From Planctomycetota bacterium (GTDB lineage Bacteria > Planctomycetota > J058), in assembly GCA_023954375.1 (NCBI GenBank), contig JAMLIC010000016.1:112041-176040 (forward strand): a stretch of DNA of 64,000 nt. The letters are read 5' to 3'. The position numbers and the translations under genes were made by a program. Shown one piece after another: positions 15,844 through 23,364 of this stretch. A model generated the notes under the pieces. That model was not told the DNA's origin and made no database searches. It saw nothing but the letters and a program-made list of their open reading frames with translations. Within the stretch, counting starts at the first letter, position 1. Every line of letters starts with the position of its first letter.

Positions 15844-17867
15844 TAGGCGGGCGGGCTCATGGCGCAGCGGAAGCCGATGTTCTCGCGACGCACGAGCAGG
15901 TAGTCGAACCCGCGCTTGGCCACCCGGACCGACGACGGCCCGTTGGTCCACGAGCCGCCGCGCTTCACCGCCTGCAGGCGCGAGAGCGGCGCCGCATCGG
16001 CCGCGACCTCGAGGTGCGGGTTCTTGTCGGGGAGGAAGCTGTAGCTGCGCGGGTCGTAGCGGTCGGCCGTCCACTCCCACACGTTGCCCAGGAGGTCGAG
16101 GGCGCCCTCGGGCGCCGCGCCGTCCGGCCGCGACCCGACGGGCGCGGGCCCGACCGCCTGCCGGCCGAACACGGCCCGCGCCGCGTCGGGCGGCGCCTCG
16201 CCCCACGGGTAGGTGCGCACGTCGCGGCCGCCGCGGGCCGCGCGCTCCCACTCGGCCTCGGTCGGCAGGCGCGCGCCGGCCCACGCCGCGTACGCCAGCG
16301 CGTCGAACCAGTCGACGTGGACGACCGGGTGCTCGGGCGTCGGGCAGAGCTCCTCGTACTCCCGGGTCTCCCAGAGGCGCGGGCGGTGGTCCTTGCCCTC
16401 CGGGAACAGCCGCCGGATGAGCGGCACCGGCGGCGCGCCCTCGCGGCGGACCGCGTCGAGGAAGCGGCGGTACTGCGAGACGGTCACCGGGAGGCGGTCG
16501 ATGTAGAAGGCGTCGAGCGCGACCTTGCGCGGCGGCGACTCGTCGGACGACTCGTCGCCGCCCATGACGAAGGACCCGGCCGGGATGCGGACGACCTCGG
16601 CGCCGTCGCGCGGGCGGCGCTCGACGCCGGCGCCGAGCGCCGGCCGCTGCCCCGACGACGAGCCGCCGCGGGCCACCACGACGCGCTCCGTGCGGGGGCG
16701 GGCCACCGTGTCGGGCCGCGGCGTATCCACCGCGCCGAGCCGCCGCGAGGCCGAGGCCCCGGGGCGGGTCTCGGCGAAGGGGTCCGAGGCCGGGGCGGGC
16801 GTCCCCTGCGCCGGCGTGCTGCCGGCCGGCCGCGCCGGCGTGCTCGCGTCGAGCGGCAGCGCCCGGCCCGTCCCGCTCCCGCCGCGCGCCGGCGTGCTCG
16901 GGGCGGGGCGGCGCGGCAGGGTCGCCTCGCCCGGGCCGGCGCCGCCGCCGCCCGGAATCACGATGCTCGGGCGGGGCCGCGGGGCGGCGAGCAGCCGCGA
17001 CAGCTCGTCGGCCAGCTCGCGGGCCGACGGCCGGTCCTGGACGTCCTTGGCCAGCGCCCGCTCGAGCACCGCCTCGACCTCGACGGGGACCCACGGCACG
17101 CGCTCGCGCAGGGGCACCGGCGGCGCCTCGCAGATCGCGTCCATGAGGGCGCGCTCGCTCCGGCGCACGCCCGGCCGCTCGAAGTAGCGGGCGCCCGCGA
17201 GCGCCTCGTAGAGGACGGCGGCGAGGCTGTAGACGTCGCTGCGCCCCTCCACCTCGCACCCGTCGATCTGCTCCGGCGCCATGTAGACGAGCGTGCCGGG
17301 GTGGCCGCCGCCGCTCGTCAGCTGGGTCATGTCGTCGTCGCTCTTGGCGCGCACGACGCCGAAGTCGGCGATCTTCACGTTGCGCTTGGCGTCGAAGAGC
17401 AGGTTGCCCGGCTTGATGTCGCGGTGGACGAGCCCCGCCTCGTGGGCGGCGTCGAGGCCGAGCGACGCGTCGCGCGCCGCCCGGAGCGCGAACGGCACGT
17501 CCAGGCGCCGCTCCTCGGACGCGTTCATCGCGTCGAGCAGCGTCCCGCCGTCGAGGTACTCCATGACGATGAACAGCGTGCTGCCCTGGTCGATCAGGTC
17601 GTAGACCGTGACGATGTGCGGGTGCGACAGCCCGCCCGCCGCGCGCGCCTCCCGGATGAAGCGCTTGCGCAGCACCTCGTCGTTGGCGTACTCGTGGCGG
17701 AGCTCCTTCACGGCGACGGGCCGGTCGAGGAGCACGTCGCGCGCGAAGTAGACGGCGCCCATGCCGCCGAAGCCGATCCGCCGCAGGAGCTGGTAGCGGT
17801 CGCGCAGGAGGGGGCCCGCGCCGGGCTGCGTCTCGGGCGACGTGTCCGCGCGCGGCCCCTCGCTCAC
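15843..17867 (-). CDS. Ser/Thr protein kinase fused to a formylglycine-enzyme (FGE)-type domain
   Basis: The start is GTG 17867, supported by GAGGTG upstream. An ATG nine codons earlier is possible. Residues about 20-285 are a Hanks-type kinase: glycine loop GFGGMGAVYF, Lys54, HRDIKPGN (Asp150), DFG at 168 and an activation-loop APEQ. A Pro/Ala/Thr-rich linker (about 300-420) holds several STPARGG-like motifs that could be phosphorylated. Residues about 424-670 form an FGE/sulfatase-modifying-factor fold (IPAGSFVMGG, LPVTVSQYRRFL, ARLPTEAEWERAARGG, GNVWEWT, RGGSW, GFRC). In kinase fusions this C-lectin-like fold usually serves as a sensor or ligand-binding module and not as the oxidase. No transmembrane helix is evident. 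A TATAGT box precedes it. Confidence 0.93.
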   Translation of the reverse strand: MSEGPRADTSPETQPGAGPLLRDRYQLLRRIGFGGMGAVYFARDVLLDRPVAVKELRHEYANDEVLRKRFIREARAAGGLSHPHIVTVYDLIDQGSTLFIVMEYLDGGTLLDAMNASEERRLDVPFALRAARDASLGLDAAHEAGLVHRDIKPGNLLFDAKRNVKIADFGVVRAKSDDDMTQLTSGGGHPGTLVYMAPEQIDGCEVEGRSDVYSLAAVLYEALAGARYFERPGVRRSERALMDAICEAPPVPLRERVPWVPVEVEAVLERALAKDVQDRPSARELADELSRLLAAPRPRPSIVIPGGGGAGPGEATLPRRPAPSTPARGGSGTGRALPLDASTPARPAGSTPAQGTPAPASDPFAETRPGASASRRLGAVDTPRPDTVARPRTERVVVARGGSSSGQRPALGAGVERRPRDGAEVVRIPAGSFVMGGDESSDESPPRKVALDAFYIDRLPVTVSQYRRFLDAVRREGAPPVPLIRRLFPEGKDHRPRLWETREYEELCPTPEHPVVHVDWFDALAYAAWAGARLPTEAEWERAARGGRDVRTYPWGEAPPDAARAVFGRQAVGPAPVGSRPDGAAPEGALDLLGNVWEWTADRYDPRSYSFLPDKNPHLEVAADAAPLSRLQAVKRGGSWTNGPSSVRVAKRGFDYLLVRRENIGFRCAMSPPA

Positions 17868-17911
17868 AGCACGCCACCTCGTGGCGCCCGACACCGGGCG
17901 CCCCGGGACGG

Positions 17912-17917
17912 ACTATA
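17912..17917 (-). promoter_or_regulatory. TATAGT -10-like box upstream of the kinase-FGE gene
   Basis: TATAGT on the minus strand sits 45 bases before the GTG start and overlaps the comEC stop codon. No good -35 match is visible at the expected distance. The same hexamer precedes the kinase gene at 21987. Confidence 0.35.
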
Positions 17918-19994
17918 GCAGATCCGGTCTGCCGGGCGGGCTCCGGGGCCCCGGGCCGAGCCGCGCGGCCCCGTCCGGCGCGCGGTCGACCGGGCGCACG
18001 CCGGGGGGCAGGGCGCGGCCCTCGGCGAGCAGCGCCCGCCGGGCGCCGCTCGCTCGCAGGAGGCCGGCCGCCTGCGCCGCGCTCGCCGTCGGGGCGACGA
18101 CCACGTCGGCGCGCAGCGTCCACGGAGCGAGCGCCAGCGCGGCCCGGGCGTCGACCGCGACGAGCGCCCGCAGGCCGGGCGCGTCGAGGCGGGCGACCCC
18201 CGGCGCCAGCGGCCGCACGACCGCCCCGTGCAGGCGCGCGGGCGCCTCGCCGTCGAGCCACCGCAGGCGGCGCGCGCCGGCGAGGCGGTCGAGGAGCGGC
18301 TCCAGGCGCTCGGGCCGCGCAGGGCGCGGGCCCACGCCGACCGCGCCGTCGGGGCCGGCGAGGACGACCGCCCCGCCGCGGACGACGGCGCGCAGGTCGC
18401 CCGCGGGGACCTGCGGCGCGAGGCACCCCGGGCCGCGCGCCGGCCGGGGCAGGACGAGCGCGGCGAGGAGGACGAGCGCGAGGCACAGGAGCCGCCGCGG
18501 CGCGCGGCGGCGCCGCTCGGCGCGGGCGAGGGCGAGGGCGACGAGCCCCAGGCCGAGGGCCGCGGCCGCCCCGGACGGCGGGACGACCCGCGCGTCGGGC
18601 AGGCGGGCCCCCGCCTCGACGAGCGCGAAGAGCAGCGTCGTCGGCACGTCCGCGAGCGCCACGAGCGCCGCGCCGCCCACGGGCCACAGCGCGCCGAGCA
18701 GCACGCCCGCGAGGGCGAGGGCCAGGCCGGCCGAGAAGAGGGCGATGCACGGCGGGTTGAGGACGAGCGACGCCGGGGCGAGCTGCCCCAGCGTGAGGGC
18801 CAGGAGCGGCGCGCTGGCGGCGAACGCGGCGATCGAGGCGGGCACGAGCCGGACGGCGCGGTCGACCAGCCCCGCCGCGCGGCGCTCCGGGCGCAGCCGC
18901 CCGAGCCCGTCGTCCCTGGCGAGCGCGCGCCGGACCGTCGGCTCGAGCAGGAGGAGGCCGGCGACGGTGCCGAACGAGAGGAGCGTCCCGGCCTCGCGCA
19001 CGGCGAGCGGCTCCATGACGAGCGCGGCGAGCAGGCCCACGGCCAGGCGGTTCCATGCGTCCCCGCGCCCGGCGAGCGCCACGCCGACGACGCCCGCGGC
19101 GGCGGCGCGCACGGTGGGCACCGCGCCGCCGGCGACGACGACGTAGAGGAGCACGCACGCGCCGGCCGCCGCGCCCTGCTCGGGGCGGCGCAGGTCGAGG
19201 CCGCGGGCCGCGAGGAGCACGAGCGCCGCGAGGAAGGTCACGTGCAGCCCCGAGATGCTCAGGAGGTGCGCCGTGCCCGTCCGGCGGAAGGCCTGCGCCG
19301 CCGCCGGGTCGAGGCCGCCGCGCTCGCCGAGGAGCACGGCCCGCAGGAACGCCGCGTGCCGCGGGCGGGCGCCCTGGTCGATCACCTCCCGCGCCTGCCG
19401 CGCGCCGCGGCGACGAACGCCGCCGGCCCGGCCCCGGGCGGCGCGTCGGGCGCGGGGCGGACCTCGACCGCGCCGAGCCGCGCGGCGGCGTCGCGGCGGC
19501 GCAGGGCCGCCGCCGGATCGAACGCCCCGGGGCCTCGGCCCCCGCGCCGGCGTGAAGCGGCCGAGCGCGCGCAGGCGCGCGCCGGGGAGGGGGTCGCCCT
19601 CGACGGCGCGCCGGGGCGCCTCGACCACGACCTCGGCCCCGCCCGTCGCGAGCGAGAGGCGCACGCGCCCCGGACCCGCGTGGACGGGGCGCGCCCGCAG
19701 GACGCCCTCGACCACGACCGGCGCGCCAGGCAGCGGCGGCGTCTCCGGGCTCAGCCGCGCCCGGCCGGCGGCCGCGCGCGACGCCCACGCGCCCGCGAGG
19801 CCCCCCGCGCCCAGGAGCAGGAGGCCGACGGCGACCGGCGGCGCCAGCCGGCCGGCCCGGCGCAAGGTCACGAGCAGCGCGGCCGGGCCGGCGAGGGCGA
19901 GCGCCCAGGGGACGAAGGTGGGCAGGAGGGGACCGGCCGCGGCGCCGGCGAGGACGGCGAGAGCCAGAGGGACGGCGGGGCGGCGAGGGGGCAT
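17913..19994 (-). CDS. comEC: ComEC/Rec2-type DNA uptake channel, internally frame-disrupted
   Basis: The open frame of 693 residues encodes the competence membrane channel that imports single-stranded DNA. N-terminal helices are followed by an OB-like region with VVVEGVLRARPVHAG. The central competence domain has FLRAVLLGERGGLDPAAAQAFRR-type sequence, GTAHLLSISGLHVTF (the family signature), then about nine membrane helices. Between about 19400 and 19525 the frame gives Arg-rich nonsense, whereas the +1 frame reads AFDPAAALRRRDAAARLG, the expected family sequence, so two compensating small indels flank it. The C-terminal part resembles a worn metallo-beta-lactamase fold without the HxHxDH motif. 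It may be functional if the indels are sequencing errors. Confidence 0.85.
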   Translation of the reverse strand: MPPRRPAVPLALAVLAGAAAGPLLPTFVPWALALAGPAALLVTLRRAGRLAPPVAVGLLLLGAGGLAGAWASRAAAGRARLSPETPPLPGAPVVVEGVLRARPVHAGPGRVRLSLATGGAEVVVEAPRRAVEGDPLPGARLRALGRFTPARGPRPRGVRSGGGPAPPRRRRAARRGRGPPRARRAARGRAGGVRRRGARQAREVIDQGARPRHAAFLRAVLLGERGGLDPAAAQAFRRTGTAHLLSISGLHVTFLAALVLLAARGLDLRRPEQGAAAGACVLLYVVVAGGAVPTVRAAAAGVVGVALAGRGDAWNRLAVGLLAALVMEPLAVREAGTLLSFGTVAGLLLLEPTVRRALARDDGLGRLRPERRAAGLVDRAVRLVPASIAAFAASAPLLALTLGQLAPASLVLNPPCIALFSAGLALALAGVLLGALWPVGGAALVALADVPTTLLFALVEAGARLPDARVVPPSGAAAALGLGLVALALARAERRRRAPRRLLCLALVLLAALVLPRPARGPGCLAPQVPAGDLRAVVRGGAVVLAGPDGAVGVGPRPARPERLEPLLDRLAGARRLRWLDGEAPARLHGAVVRPLAPGVARLDAPGLRALVAVDARAALALAPWTLRADVVVAPTASAAQAAGLLRASGARRALLAEGRALPPGVRPVDRAPDGAARLGPGPRSPPGRPDLL

Positions 19995-20203
19995 GGAGCG
20001 CTCCGGCTGACAACGACGGAGACGGCGTGCAAAGCCGCCGTGTGCTCCCCGAGGCTAGGTGGCCCCTCCCCTCCGCCACAACTTCTTTGCCGGCCGTGCG
20101 GCTGCCGCCCGCTCGCGGTTGGTCCTCCCTTCGCTAATGAGGAGAGCGTCGTGAGACCGGCGTAGGTCGAGCGACGACAAACTATCTCCCCGGTGCTGGT
20201 AAG

Positions 20204-20234
20204 CGCCCGACGGAACACGGTGTTCTGTCGGGCG
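20204..20234 (+). terminator. Strong intrinsic-terminator-like hairpin
   Basis: CGCCCGACGGAACAC pairs with GTGTTCTGTCGGGCG (15 bp, one G-T wobble) and is followed by GTTTGCCGTTTG on the plus strand. No annotated plus-strand gene ends nearby, which hints at an unannotated transcript from about 20050-20200. Confidence 0.55.
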
Positions 20235-20493
20235 TTTGCCGTTTGTACGTGCTTGCTCTCCAGTACCACCTCTCCCTACGTACCCGTTCCGGGTCCGCAG
20301 TCCACGCGCGGCCGCCGGTGCCGCACACGACGACGGGCCACGCGCCCACGCGCGCGCCGGCGGCCGCGCGTGGAACAAGGCTGCGCCCTCGGCGTCGAGC
20401 CGCCCGTGAAGAGACGGGACAACGATTCCGGAGTGCGCCTGTTGCGCCTGGCCCGCGGCGCCCTTCGCGTGGACGCTCGGTCGCCGCTGGCGA

Positions 20494-20512
20494 CCCCACG
20501 CTGCGCGTGGGG
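20494..20512 (-). terminator. Hairpin after the DivIVA-length-headed kinase gene
   Basis: CCCCACGC pairs with GCGTGGGG around a 3-base loop, eight bases beyond the kinase stop codon on the minus strand. It has no T tract. Confidence 0.5.
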
Positions 20513-20520
20513 CCTCCTCA

Positions 20521-21987
20521 TCAGCCGAACGCGATGAGCAGGACGACCACGACCAGCAGCACGAGCACGAACCCGACCCCCCCGAGCAGGACGAGGATCG
20601 TGCCCGCGGACATGCCGTCGCCCGCCGCCGGCGCCGCCGCGCGCGGGCCGCTCGTCGGGGTCTTCTTCCCCGCGCGGCGGCGCTGCGACGCGCTGTTGTC
20701 CAGCTTCGCCGCGCCGCGCGGCGGCCAGATCGACGGCTCGCCCGCCTCGATGGGGAACCCGCGGTCGAGCGCCTCGAGCTCGCGGATCAGCGCGTCCATG
20801 TCGCGGTAGCGCTGGTCGCGGTCCTTCTCGAGCATCTTGCCCAGCACCCGGCGGAACTCGTCGGGCATGTCGGGGACGACCTCCTCGGGCGGGCGCAGCT
20901 TGTCGTGGGCCTTCGCCGAGAGGATCTCCAGCGCCGAGAAGCCGCGGAACGGCTGCACGCCGGTGAGCAGGTAGTAGTAGGTCACCCCGAGCGAGTAGAC
21001 GTCCACCCGCCCGTCGATCTCCTTCACGCGGCCGATCTCCGGCGCCATGTAGAGCGGCGTGCCGATCATCGCCCCGTCGGCCGTGAGCTTGAGCTCCGAG
21101 TTGAGGTCCTTGGCCAGGCCGAAGTCGGTGAGCTTCACCTGGCCGGTCTGGGTGATGAGGATGTTCTCGGCCTTGATGTCACGGTGGATCACGCCCGCGC
21201 GGTGGGCGGTCTGCAGGCCGCGCGCGATCTCGAGGACGATCCGCGTGGCCTCCTGCGGCGTGTGACGGCCGGCCGCCTGGATCTTCTCCTCCAGGTTCGA
21301 GCCGTCGATGTACTGCATGATGATGTAGTGCAGGTTGCGCTCGGTCGTGCCGACGTCCTGCACCTGCACGATGTTCGGGTGCTCGAGCTTGGCCGCCGCG
21401 CGCGCCTCCCGGAAGAAGCGCTCGACCGTCCGCGGGTTGGCCGCGGACTCCGGCGGGAGGATCTTGACGACGACGTCCTTGCGCAGCGCCTCGTGGTGGG
21501 CGAGGTAGATCGCGCCCATGCCGCCGGCGCCGATCTTGGCGTTGATCGTGCAGCCGCCGATGACCTCGCCGATGAGCGGGTCCTGGTCGGGGCTGGGCGT
21601 GGGCCCCATGGCGACGGCCGTGCCGCCGCCGACCGGACCGCCGTAGATGGGGGCGGCCTGCGCCGCGCTCATGCCGGTCGGCGGGCCCCACGCCGGGGCC
21701 GAGGTCGGGCCGGCGAGCTGCGTCGAGGCGTTGAAGAACGAGCTCGTGACGGCGGGGATCGAGGCGTTCTGGGTGCTCTTGATCTTGTTCACCCGCTCCT
21801 GGAACGCGAGGATCTCGTCCACCTGCTCCTTCGTGAGGACGCCCTTCTCGAGGAGGATCTCGCCCAGCTGTCGGTCCGGCGCCTGCGTCCGCTGGTAGTG
21901 CAGGGCGCGGTTCAACAGGTCCCGGGTGATCAGGCGCTTGTTGAGCGCGATCTTCCCGAAGAGCAGGTCGTTCTGGCGGATGTCCAT
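20521..21987 (-). CDS. Ser/Thr protein kinase with GspE-N-like head and C-terminal membrane anchor
   Basis: A protein of 488 residues. Residues 1-70 (LLFGKIALNKRLITRDLLNR, QLGEILLEKGVLTKEQVDEI) resemble the N-terminal helical domain of type II secretion/type IV pilus ATPases. Residues about 145-415 form a complete kinase: GAGGMGAIYLA, Lys175, HRDIKAEN (Asp270), DFG at 288, APE and a final RYRDMDALIREL. Residues about 462-485 are one hydrophobic helix at the C-terminus, so the kinase is tail-anchored with its catalytic part in the cytoplasm and almost nothing outside. It is the last gene of a minus-strand group with the HD-GYP gene and another kinase, all probably involved in one signalling route. 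Confidence 0.92.
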   Translation of the reverse strand: MDIRQNDLLFGKIALNKRLITRDLLNRALHYQRTQAPDRQLGEILLEKGVLTKEQVDEILAFQERVNKIKSTQNASIPAVTSSFFNASTQLAGPTSAPAWGPPTGMSAAQAAPIYGGPVGGGTAVAMGPTPSPDQDPLIGEVIGGCTINAKIGAGGMGAIYLAHHEALRKDVVVKILPPESAANPRTVERFFREARAAAKLEHPNIVQVQDVGTTERNLHYIIMQYIDGSNLEEKIQAAGRHTPQEATRIVLEIARGLQTAHRAGVIHRDIKAENILITQTGQVKLTDFGLAKDLNSELKLTADGAMIGTPLYMAPEIGRVKEIDGRVDVYSLGVTYYYLLTGVQPFRGFSALEILSAKAHDKLRPPEEVVPDMPDEFRRVLGKMLEKDRDQRYRDMDALIRELEALDRGFPIEAGEPSIWPPRGAAKLDNSASQRRRAGKKTPTSGPRAAAPAAGDGMSAGTILVLLGGVGFVLVLLVVVVLLIAFG

Positions 21988-22001
21988 GACCCTGCGGCCG
22001 T

Positions 22002-22007
22002 ACTATA
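22002..22007 (-). promoter_or_regulatory. TATAGT -10-like box upstream of the tail-anchored kinase gene
   Basis: The minus-strand TATAGT lies 14 bases before the ATG at 21987, implying a leader of only a few bases. The surrounding 206-base gap otherwise shows only GC-rich palindromic sequence. Confidence 0.35.
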
Positions 22008-22193
22008 GCCGGGTGCCTGGGCCGCTGCCACGCGGCGCGGCGGGGACCGGGACGCTCGCCCGACCGGCCGCGGCGAGGCGTCCGGGCCACGCCCTCCCGG
22101 CAGATTCGCCCGATCGGAGCCGCGCGAGACGGGGCGGCGGGGCGCTCCGGGGACGCCCCGTCGGCGTCGGCAAGGATTGCCGGGCCCCCACGG

Positions 22194-23351
22194 TCACTCG
22201 TCCGGCGTGAAGCGCCGCTTCACGTCCAGGATGTCCGAGAAGACGCGCTGGAACGCGTCCACGAGCTCGGGGTCGAAGTGCTTCCCCGACTCCTGCGCGA
22301 GGATCCGAAGCGACTGCTCGATGCCCATCGCCGGCTTGTAGGAGCGGCGCGTGGTCAGGGCGTCGAACACGTCGGCGATCGCCACGATCCGCCCGGCGAG
22401 CGGGATCGCGGCCCCCGTCAGCGCGCGCGGGTAGCCGCGGCCGTCCCAGCGCTCGTGGTGCGAGTGCGCGATCTCCGCCGCGCGCTCGAGCAGCGGCACC
22501 CCCTCGACGGCGAGGAGCTGGGCGCCGAGCGCGCAGTGCTCGCGGGTGATGGCGAACTCCTCGTCGGTGAGCTTCCCGGGCTTGAGGAGGATCTCCGGCG
22601 GGATGCCGACCTTGCCCACGTCGTGCAGCGCGCTGGCGAGCTCGATCACCCGGACCGCGCCGTCGTCGAGGCCCATCGAGCGGGCGAGGACGCGGCTGTA
22701 GCCGGCGATCCGGCGCACGTGCCAGCCGATGTCGGGGTCGCGGTGCTCGGGGGTGGCGGCCAGCGCGAAGACGAGTTCGGCCTGCTCGGCGCGGGCGCGC
22801 TCGGCCGCGAGCGCGTGCTCGAGGGCGAGCCCGGCCTGCGTCGTCAGGATGGCCGCGAGCTCCTCCTGCTCGGCGGAGAAGCTGGCCGCGTCGCCGTCGG
22901 CGCCGACCGGGTTCTGCAGCTCGAGGACCGCCAGCGGCCGCCCGTCCCGCCCGAGGACCGGCAGGGCCATGAGCGCGCGCGTGCGGAACCCGTGGCGCGC
23001 CTCGAAGGCGTCGTCCCAGGCGAGGCCGACCAGCGCCGCCGGCTCGGGCGCGGTCAGGCGGACCGCCCCGCGGGCGACGTGCGCCGCGACCGAGCTTCCG
23101 ACGAGCGGCTCGCGCTCGCCGCGTCGCCCGGCCAGCGCCGCCGGCGGGATCACCTCGTTGTGCGCGACGAGCAGCTGGAGGTGCTCCGCCTCGACCAGGC
23201 GGACCACGCCCGCCTGGCAGCGCAGCAGCCGCCGCGCATCGCGCAGCAGGACCTCGGCGACCTCGTCGGGGGCCGCGGCGCCCCGCAGCCGGGACCCGGC
23301 CTGGGCGATCGACTGGAGCAGCGTCGTCAGCCCCTCCGCGGCCAGCTCCAC
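22194..23351 (-). CDS. GAF plus HD-GYP phosphodiesterase-type protein
   Basis: A protein of 385 residues. Residues about 8-180 are a GAF-like sensor (APDEVAEVLLRDARRLLRCQ, FRTRALMALPVLGRDGRPLA, VLELQNPVGA, FSAEQEELAAILTTQAGLAL). Residues about 200-370 are an HD-GYP domain with ALHDVGKVGIP, REHCALGAQLL, AHSHHERWDGRGYP and IVAIADVFDALTTRRSYKPA. All metal-binding His/Asp positions and the GYP triad are present. The family hydrolyses cyclic di-GMP. No membrane segment is seen, so it senses a cytoplasmic ligand. It starts 13 bases after the stop of the upstream kinase gene, so the two are co-transcribed and may be functionally linked. Confidence 0.92.
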   Translation of the reverse strand: MELAAEGLTTLLQSIAQAGSRLRGAAAPDEVAEVLLRDARRLLRCQAGVVRLVEAEHLQLLVAHNEVIPPAALAGRRGEREPLVGSSVAAHVARGAVRLTAPEPAALVGLAWDDAFEARHGFRTRALMALPVLGRDGRPLAVLELQNPVGADGDAASFSAEQEELAAILTTQAGLALEHALAAERARAEQAELVFALAATPEHRDPDIGWHVRRIAGYSRVLARSMGLDDGAVRVIELASALHDVGKVGIPPEILLKPGKLTDEEFAITREHCALGAQLLAVEGVPLLERAAEIAHSHHERWDGRGYPRALTGAAIPLAGRIVAIADVFDALTTRRSYKPAMGIEQSLRILAQESGKHFDPELVDAFQRVFSDILDVKRRFTPDE

Positions 23352-23364
23352 GCGCCCTCGCGGC

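Larger units (their letters stand above)
19995..20520. other. 526-base gene-free, hairpin-rich intergenic region
   Basis: No ORF here has coding character. The left part (about 20060-20300) is clearly less GC-rich than the window. It holds a long hairpin (20204-20234), a perfect 17-bp inverted repeat (20302-20318 with 20357-20373) and a terminal hairpin (20494-20512). Searches by eye for tRNA, tmRNA, RNase P and SRP consensus blocks were negative. It could encode a structured RNA or contain promoters for comEC. Confidence 0.5.

Noticed and set aside
14446..20079. A 1877-residue minus-strand ORF
   Set aside because: It runs through comEC, the kinase-FGE gene and the hairpin element in a non-coding frame. 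Only a short piece matches displaced ComEC sequence.
20000..20300. tRNA, tmRNA, RNase P or SRP RNA
   Set aside because: None of the conserved sequence blocks of these RNAs was found by eye on either strand.
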